From NCBI GenBank assembly GCA_045612105.1, contig JAZKYL010000098.1, positions 1-11,730 on the forward strand: DNA of 11,730 nucleotides, in the 5' to 3' direction. The notes under the pieces were generated by a model. That model saw only the letters and a program-made list of their open reading frames with translations. It had not been told where the DNA came from and did no database searches. This document shows, piece after piece, positions 7,015 to 11,730 of this stretch (positions within the stretch are counted from its first letter, which is position 1; every line of letters starts with the position of its first letter). The stretch comes from SVTX01 sp045612105. GTDB lineage: Bacteria; Bacillota; Clostridia; Oscillospirales; CAG-272. The position numbers and the translations under genes were made by a program.

Positions 7015-7048
7015 AAAAATTCCAAGTGCCGCGCACTTGGAATTTTTT
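7015..7048. terminator. Bidirectional terminator between the MATE gene and murI
   Basis: AAAAATTCCAAGTGC (7015-7029) pairs perfectly with 7033-7047 around CGC. The stem is followed by T-runs on both strands, so it can end transcripts arriving from the MATE gene (plus) and from murI (minus). The last pairs overlap the murI stop codon (7047-7049). Confidence 0.92.
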
Positions 7049-7817
7049 ATCTATATAGTAATTTTTTTGAGATTTCGATCATTTTTTCGTCGCGCGAGGT
7101 GTTGATTATTTCAACTTCGCCGACTCCTTGTCGCAAAAGTCCTTTTTCGGCAAGTCTGCGTCGGGTCTCTCTTGCGGTGCCTTCGCCGCCGTCAAGAATG
7201 GTGACTTTGTTTTCCCAGATCTCTGCAATTGCGTTTTTGACGTGTGGGTAATGAGTGCAACCGAGGACGATGCCGTCGATTTGCTCGTTTTTGTAAGGCT
7301 CAAAAAGCTCGGTGAGGTAATTATTGATATCGTCTCCGTCAACCTCGCCCGTCTCAATGAGATCGGCAAGTCCGGGGCAGGGGAGGGGGATAAATTCACC
7401 CTTATCCTCAAACCTTGCTACCAAAGCCTTGAATTTTTCTTCTTTGAGAGTCAGGGGGGTTGCCATAACGAGGATTTTGGGATGTTCGCAGAGCTTACTT
7501 GCGGGTTTTACGGCGGGCTCGATGCCAACGATAGGTAATTCGGGGTTTTCCTCGCGCAGAATTCGCACCGCCGCGCTTGTTGCGGTATTGCAGGCAACGA
7601 CGAGAGCTTTGATTCCTCGATTTTTAAGCGTTTCGAAGTTGCTTTTGGTGATTTCAAGAACTTCTTCGCGGCTTTTTGTGCCGTAGGGCGCATTTTTTGA
7701 GTCTCCAAAGTAGAGAAAACGCTCTTCGGGCATAATTTTTATAAGCTCGCGCAAAACGCTGATACCGCCCACTCCGGAATCGATGACCGCAATGGGGAGG
7801 GATATTCTGTTGTCCAT
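7047..7817 (-). CDS. murI: Glutamate racemase
   Basis: The 256-residue protein is a cofactor-independent glutamate racemase that converts L-glutamate to D-glutamate for peptidoglycan. The phosphate-free carboxylate-binding motif is DSGVGG (residues 13-18). The two catalytic cysteines are in VACNTAT (Cys76) and LGCTHYPH (Cys187). YFGDSKNAPYG (36-46) is the usual substrate loop. Length is typical of the family (about 255-270). The ATG at 7817 is preceded by AAAGGAG. Only about 25 bp separate the start from repeat R2, so its promoter is either inside R2 or it is reached by read-through from the aldolase gene. It converges with the MATE gene on a shared terminator. Confidence 0.97.
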   Translation of the reverse strand: MDNRISLPIAVIDSGVGGISVLRELIKIMPEERFLYFGDSKNAPYGTKSREEVLEITKSNFETLKNRGIKALVVACNTATSAAVRILREENPELPIVGIEPAVKPASKLCEHPKILVMATPLTLKEEKFKALVARFEDKGEFIPLPCPGLADLIETGEVDGDDINNYLTELFEPYKNEQIDGIVLGCTHYPHVKNAIAEIWENKVTILDGGEGTARETRRRLAEKGLLRQGVGEVEIINTSRDEKMIEISKKLLYR

Positions 7818-7840
7818 TTTGGTCTCCTTTGAATGGTAAT

Positions 7841-8200
7841 TTGCAATTTAGCGGGGACGCGGGGGATGCGGTTTTCCACCTTTTTTGAAAAAAAGGTGGA
7901 GCCAAAAAACTTCCCCGAAAAAAGGGAAAGATTTCACTAATGATGTCATTTGAAACCGTATCGATTTAAACCGAAGTTTATCTTCTATCGTGTTGCAAGT
8001 TTATTTGATACCTTTTACACAAAAGAGTTTGCAAAAAACTTGAAACACGATAGTAGTGAGGCTTTCTCCAAAATCCTCACGGTTTTACAAAATAAAATGG
8101 CTACATTTTAATCTTTTTTGCGAGGAAGTTCTTTTGCCTACTTTTCTTTCAAGAAAAGTAGGTCGCGTCCCCCCGCGTCCCCGACAAATCAAAATTTGAA
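7841..8200. repeat. Dispersed structured repeat, complete copy R2
   Basis: This is the only full copy. The left terminus starts at TTGCAATTTAGC and GGGGACGCGGGGG. The right terminus, reverse-complemented, carries the same GGGGACGCGGGGG block after an AT-rich tip, so the ends are imperfect terminal inverted repeats of about 75 bp. Just inside each is a hairpin: 7876-7886 with 7889-7899 (11 bp), and 8137-8148 with 8151-8162 (12 bp). The two hairpins differ in sequence yet each pairs perfectly. A central inverted repeat, CTATCGTGTTGCAAGTTT (7985-8002) with 8036-8053, has one mismatch in 18. A small stem GTGAGG/CCTCAC (8056-8080) follows. It fills the whole murI-aldolase gap and abuts the aldolase stop codon. 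No coding capacity is seen. Confidence 0.9.
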
Positions 8201-9226
8201 TTACAAATATTTTTTCAGCTCTTCAATCTCGTCCTCAGTCGTTGCCCAGCTTGTGGCGAAACGGACTACGGTATGGTTTGCATCGGGCTTTTCCCAAAAA
8301 CCTACCTTGACGTTTTCGCGCAGCTTTTCAAGCTTGCTATCCTCAACAATTACGAATTGTTGATTGGTGGGGGAGTCCATAAAGAGCTTATATCCCTTAT
8401 CTATCAAGGCTTTTTTGAGAAGCTCTGCCATGGCTATTGCGTGGCGGCTGATCTTGAAATAAAGCCTGTCGGTGAAAAGTGTGTCGAACTGAACACCGTG
8501 AAGTCTGCCCTTGGCAATAAGGGCACCCTGCTGCTTGATGAGGGTGAGAAAATGCTTTGGAGTGTTATTCTTGGTAAAGACCACTGCCTCGCCGCAGAGC
8601 GCGCCGACTTTGGTGCCGCCGATGTAGAATACGTCACAAAGATCGGCTATATCCGGGAGAGTCACATCTGTATTATTGCTCATAAGTCCGTAGCCTAAAC
8701 GCGCGCCGTCGAGAAAAAGGGGAATTTTATAATCGCGGCAGACCTTGGCAAGAGCGGTCAACTCGGCTTTAGTGTAAAGCGTGCCGTATTCGGTGGGATG
8801 GGAAATATAGACCATTCCGGGAGGCACCATATGAGAGTGATTGGCATCGCCGTAAAAGCCGTCGATATAGGCTTTTACCTCGCCCGCATCAAGCTTGCCC
8901 GAGTGGTGGGGAAGGAGAAACACCTTGTGACCGGTGTACTCGATAGCACCCGCTTCGTGGAAGCCGATGTGTCCGGTCTCTGCGGCTATAACGCCCTCAT
9001 GACGCTGAAGCATAGTGGAAATGACCACGGCATTCGCCTGAGTGCCGCCCGTGAGAAACCACACGTCGGCATCGGGGCTCTCACAAGCCGCTTTGATCTT
9101 TTCTTTTGCTGACTCGCAATATTTATCAACTCCGTAGCCCGTCAGAGGTTCGAAATTGGTTTCAGTCAGTCGGCGCAATATTTCGGGATGCGCGCCCATT
9201 ATGTAATCGCTTTCAAATGATAACAT
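8201..9226 (-). CDS. PLP-dependent low-specificity L-threonine aldolase-type enzyme
   Basis: The 341-residue protein belongs to the fold-type I threonine aldolase/beta-eliminating lyase family. Members split L-threonine or allo-threonine to glycine and acetaldehyde. The PLP-contact motif LTGGTQANAVV is at residues 58-68, AAETGHIGFHEAGA (81-94) carries the His that stacks on PLP, FLDGARLGYG (171-180) holds the Asp that binds the pyridine nitrogen, and the likely Schiff-base lysine is Lys206 in YIGGTKVGALCG. Length is typical. AAAGGA lies upstream of the ATG. It starts 18 bp after the stop of the GH78 gene, so the two are probably co-transcribed. Its stop codon directly abuts repeat R2. Other beta-hydroxy-amino-acid substrates are possible. 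Confidence 0.9.
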   Translation of the reverse strand: MLSFESDYIMGAHPEILRRLTETNFEPLTGYGVDKYCESAKEKIKAACESPDADVWFLTGGTQANAVVISTMLQRHEGVIAAETGHIGFHEAGAIEYTGHKVFLLPHHSGKLDAGEVKAYIDGFYGDANHSHMVPPGMVYISHPTEYGTLYTKAELTALAKVCRDYKIPLFLDGARLGYGLMSNNTDVTLPDIADLCDVFYIGGTKVGALCGEAVVFTKNNTPKHFLTLIKQQGALIAKGRLHGVQFDTLFTDRLYFKISRHAIAMAELLKKALIDKGYKLFMDSPTNQQFVIVEDSKLEKLRENVKVGFWEKPDANHTVVRFATSWATTEDEIEELKKYL

Positions 9227-9244
9227 TATTTTATTCCTTTATAT

Positions 9245-11452
9245 CTATATCTCACACTCAAATTTTGCTTTACCTTTGACGTTTGCGGCGGTCTTTCCGT
9301 CGGGAAGCACTACCTCGGCGACGATCTCATCGGAGGGGAGAGAAATATCGAGGGCAAAAATGCCGTCCTTCTTCTCCCACGCTACGTCGATGACACCGTA
9401 AGGCGTGGGAACGCTGCCACGGGCAGAGTCCATATCGAAATTGCCTATCGTGGGCTTTACGCGTACCGTTTTATAGCCGTCTGCGGTGGGATATACTCCC
9501 AATGCCATAGCGGAAAGCTCGTACGTAGGCGCGCTACTCCACGCGTGGCACTCGCTTCGGGGAGTGTCGGGATTCTCGCACCAGGTGGTACAATGGAGAT
9601 CCAGCATTCTTTCCCAGCCTTCAAAGACTACGGGAGCGTAATTGTATCTGTCCGCCGTCTCAAGGGCTCGGAAGAGATAGTAGTTCATTGAGAAGGAGCA
9701 TTTTGCCACATTTTTGTCGCTATTGAAGGTGGTGTCAATAAGTCTGCCCGCATCGTCGCCCGTGACCGCGCCCGAAAGCACCGCCCAAACGGTGGTATGC
9801 TGGCTATACGAGTCGCCCGTGGGGGAATTGAGGTAGAGCCCCGCTTCGCTGTCGTAGCAATGCTTGTTGACGGATGCGATCATCTCTTGCGCTCTCGCTT
9901 CGTACTCGTTGGCTCTTGCAACCTTGCCAAGGGTCAGACAAAGCTGACCGGCGGCGCGGAGAGCGGCGGCATACATAAGGCAGGTGACGGTCAGAGGCTC
10001 GTCGTCGCCCTTGGGGGGCACGCCTCTCTCCCAACCGGGAACCCAGTCGACATAATGCCAATATTTGGTGGGATTAATGAGACCGTCGGCATTTTTCAGA
10101 ATCTCAAAGGCTTCAAGTGCCTTGTCCACCGTGCCCATAAGGGGAACGACATTTTCGATATTGCCGGTGTAACGGAGATAATCGCGAACTGCAAGCACCC
10201 AGAAAAGGGTAAAGTCGGGGATGACCTGAGTGACGCTCGTGGGATAGTTTGCGCAGATCATACCGTCAACGGTCTGGCTTGCGGCGAGATCATTGATGAA
10301 CTTCAAGGGCATCTTCACGTCACTTGAATTGCGGAAGGTGTAGAGCATCTCAAGGGCGCCGTCCATAGAATACTGACCCTGCTCATAGTAGGGGCAATCC
10401 ACATATGTCTCGTGGGTGCAGCAGAGAAGGGTGTTGAGGCTGATGTGCCACATCTTGTTGTATTTTTCGTTGGAGCACTCAAAGCTGCCCGCCTTGTCGA
10501 AGGGGTAGAAATAGGGCGCGTAGGTGATGCTGTATTCTACGTTTTCGGGACATTCGACCTTGATATAGCGAAAGGCTCTGAACCAGAAGGTGTTAAAGCT
10601 CTGCTCTCCGCCGCGTGCGTGGATGAGGTCGTACATACCGTCGATTCGGCTGCCCTCGGCATCAATGTCGTCGCGGATCGCCTTGCCCCGAGGTCTGACT
10701 CCGATAGGTTCGTTAAAGGAAATGCTCTCGGCATAGGTGATCTTGATGTCACTACCCTTGGGGGCATTGAAATCGAAATAAACCTTTGCGGTGGTGTATT
10801 CCTCGGTGTCGTATACCACGAAGCCGTCGCCTCTTTTGACCTCTTTCAAGCCTCTCTTATCAAATTCCTGCATCTGAGGGATCGGGCGGGAATACATAGA
10901 ATAAGGCTGTATGGTACCCCAAGGAGAGAAGCCGTGAGTGTCGGTGTTAGGCTCAAACCAGTTTTTGAGAGTTACGGGAACGAGGTTTTCGTTTGCCGAC
11001 CATATTTCACAAGGAGGCATGGAATTGTGGATGCCGTGAAAATTCTGGAAGCCTACGCTGTCGTCGCGAAGGCACTCCCAGCTTGCGTCGGTTGCGATTT
11101 TTACGGTCTCGCCCTCGGCATTTGTCAGATTGCCGTCAAACCAAAGGGCAGGGTGATCGCTACGGTAAACGATGTGGAAATTGGGACCTACCACGTACTG
11201 AACCTTGACGAATATCTCATTCTCTCCGTCACGGAGCGCACTTGATACGTCGGCGGTTTCATAGTAGCGCAGATGCGCCGCGCCCATGCAAGGACCGTCG
11301 CAGATGAGATGTCCGTTGATATAAAGCTGATAGCGTGTGTCCGCGCTGACTCTCAGGTTGAGGGTGTCGCCAGCCTTTGCCTCGAAGGTCTTTTTGAAAT
11401 AATAAAACCGTGTTTCCTGTGGTCTTTCGTTTGCGTATATCCAAAGTGCCAT
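9245..11452 (-). CDS. Glycoside hydrolase family 78 (alpha-L-rhamnosidase-type), intracellular
   Basis: The 735-residue protein has the GH78 plan. N-terminal beta-sandwich domains span about residues 1-310 (RYQLYINGHLICDGP and ALWFDGN are typical of the carbohydrate-binding-like domain). A six-hairpin (alpha/alpha)6 catalytic barrel follows (about 320-655), then a C-terminal beta domain with GYKTVRVKPTIG. The acidic cluster Asp352, Glu357 and Asp364 in DCPYYEQGQYSMD keeps the 0/+5/+12 spacing of the catalytic DCP-x2-E-x6-D block of known rhamnosidases. Glu634 in PRSECHAWSSAP is the likely second catalytic carboxylate. The family removes terminal alpha-L-rhamnose from plant or bacterial glycans. 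There is no signal peptide, so it should act on imported small glycosides. The ATG at 11452 has AAAGGAG upstream; 23 earlier in-frame codons overlap the promoter. Exact substrate is uncertain. Confidence 0.88.
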   Translation of the reverse strand: MALWIYANERPQETRFYYFKKTFEAKAGDTLNLRVSADTRYQLYINGHLICDGPCMGAAHLRYYETADVSSALRDGENEIFVKVQYVVGPNFHIVYRSDHPALWFDGNLTNAEGETVKIATDASWECLRDDSVGFQNFHGIHNSMPPCEIWSANENLVPVTLKNWFEPNTDTHGFSPWGTIQPYSMYSRPIPQMQEFDKRGLKEVKRGDGFVVYDTEEYTTAKVYFDFNAPKGSDIKITYAESISFNEPIGVRPRGKAIRDDIDAEGSRIDGMYDLIHARGGEQSFNTFWFRAFRYIKVECPENVEYSITYAPYFYPFDKAGSFECSNEKYNKMWHISLNTLLCCTHETYVDCPYYEQGQYSMDGALEMLYTFRNSSDVKMPLKFINDLAASQTVDGMICANYPTSVTQVIPDFTLFWVLAVRDYLRYTGNIENVVPLMGTVDKALEAFEILKNADGLINPTKYWHYVDWVPGWERGVPPKGDDEPLTVTCLMYAAALRAAGQLCLTLGKVARANEYEARAQEMIASVNKHCYDSEAGLYLNSPTGDSYSQHTTVWAVLSGAVTGDDAGRLIDTTFNSDKNVAKCSFSMNYYLFRALETADRYNYAPVVFEGWERMLDLHCTTWCENPDTPRSECHAWSSAPTYELSAMALGVYPTADGYKTVRVKPTIGNFDMDSARGSVPTPYGVIDVAWEKKDGIFALDISLPSDEIVAEVVLPDGKTAANVKGKAKFECEI

Positions 11453-11492
11453 AATAATCTCCTTTGTGTTATGTTGGGAAAGAACTATATTT

Positions 11493-11521
11493 ATTATAAC
11501 ACGATGGAGAATAAAAAGCAA
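11493..11521 (-). promoter_or_regulatory. Promoter of the GH78-aldolase operon
   Basis: On the minus strand TTGCTT (11516-11521) is followed by a 17-bp spacer and a perfect TATAAT (11493-11498). Transcription would start near 11486, giving a leader of about 35 bases that includes AAAGGAG before the ATG at 11452. The weak -35 box suggests that an activator helps. Confidence 0.75.
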
Positions 11522-11535
11522 TATAAAATTTAATG

Positions 11536-11551
11536 TTGAAAACGTTTTTTT
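11536..11551. promoter_or_regulatory. Candidate LacI/CcpA-type operator (cre-like)
   Basis: TTGAAAACGTTTTTTT contains the perfect palindrome AAAACGTTTT and differs from the degenerate cre consensus (WTGNAANCGNWNNCWW) at one position. It lies about 15 bp upstream of the GH78 -35 box. That position suits a sugar-responsive LacI-family regulator or catabolite control, but no such regulator is encoded in the window. Confidence 0.4.
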
Positions 11552-11574
11552 GATGAAGGCTTAAATGTGGATAA

Positions 11575-11730
11575 TTGCAATTTAGCGGTGGGATGCGGGG
11601 GAGACGCGTGTTACTTTTCTTGAAAGAAAAGTAACCAAAAGAACTTCCCTGAAAAAAGGAAATAATTGCTCCCATTTTGCCATTCAAAATCTGTTTGATT
11701 TTAATCGAAATATATCTTCTATCGTGTTGC
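11575..11730. repeat. Dispersed structured repeat, copy R3 (right end cut by the window)
   Basis: This is the left part of the same element as R2. TTGCAATTTAGCGG opens it. A perfect 12-bp hairpin, GTTACTTTTCTT (11610-11621) with 11624-11635, takes the place of the R2 left hairpin with a different stem. The conserved CAAAAGAACTTCCC box follows, and the central inverted repeat begins at 11719 (CTATCGTGTTGC) before the window ends. The distance from GCAATTTAGC to CTATCG is 142 bases in both R2 and R3, although the bases between have diverged considerably. It lies upstream of the GH78 promoter, and no gene is seen between 11522 and the window end. Confidence 0.85.

Noticed and set aside
7841..8200. 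CRISPR array or tandem repeat
   Set aside because: The copies are single, about 360 bp long and kilobases apart, with no short direct-repeat and spacer pattern.
7841..8200. Insertion sequence carrying its own transposase
   Set aside because: No transposase-like reading frame fits in the element. At most it is a non-autonomous element.
8201..9226. Rhamnulose-1-phosphate aldolase, suggested by the neighbouring rhamnosidase
   Set aside because: The sequence is a PLP fold-type I enzyme with a GGTKVG lysine motif. It lacks the zinc-histidine features of class II sugar-phosphate aldolases.
10412..11245. Open frame of about 277 codons on the plus strand inside the GH78 gene
   Set aside because: It is a shadow of the GH78 reading frame, with no start context and no recognisable motif.
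1..11730. Circular molecule, because both ends carry the same repeat
   Set aside because: The end sequences belong to different copies and differ at several bases, so they do not form a true terminal overlap.

Overview
The window looks like chromosomal DNA of an anaerobic Clostridia-type Bacillota, probably an uncultured gut Oscillospirales/Ruminococcaceae-like organism. The reasons are strong AGGAG-type ribosome sites before every gene, clear -35/-10 promoters with 17-bp spacers, moderate GC content, and the resemblance of the proteins to gut Clostridia families. The genus cannot be set from sequence alone. There is no transposase, phage gene, RNA gene or CRISPR array.

Left block (1-7048). 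A Crp/Fnr-type regulator on the minus strand is divergent from a plus-strand sugar-nucleotide operon: a small NTP-type sugar-phosphate nucleotidyltransferase, a NahK-like anomeric sugar kinase, UDP-hexose 4-epimerase (galE), aldose 1-epimerase (galM) and a MATE-family membrane transporter. Each promoter is readable. The set looks like a Leloir-like route for galactose and/or N-acetylhexosamine without GalK or GalT. The kinase would make sugar-1-phosphate, the nucleotidyltransferase would charge it with UTP, and the epimerase would interconvert the UDP-sugars. This GalE has Cys at the gatekeeper position that is Tyr in E. coli and Cys in the human enzyme, which predicts acceptance of UDP-GlcNAc/UDP-GalNAc. 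A small palindromic repeat separates galE from galM. A 16-bp perfect hairpin, plus a second hairpin touching the ribosome site, lies between galM and the MATE gene.

Right block (7015-11521, all minus strand). An intracellular GH78 alpha-L-rhamnosidase-type enzyme and a PLP-dependent threonine aldolase-type enzyme form an apparent two-gene operon with its own promoter and a LacI/CcpA-like palindrome upstream. Glutamate racemase (murI) follows after a 383-bp gap. murI and the MATE gene converge on a shared bidirectional terminator.

The most unusual content is non-coding. A roughly 360-bp structured repeat occurs three times, in the same orientation. It is complete between murI and the aldolase gene, and cut by the window edges at both ends. 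It has imperfect terminal inverted repeats, a perfectly paired hairpin near each terminus whose stem sequence differs between copies while staying complementary, and a central 18-bp inverted repeat. Spacing is conserved to about one base. Two copies begin within about 3 bp of a stop codon. It resembles a MITE or a mobile structured-RNA cassette, and I cannot assign it to a named family.
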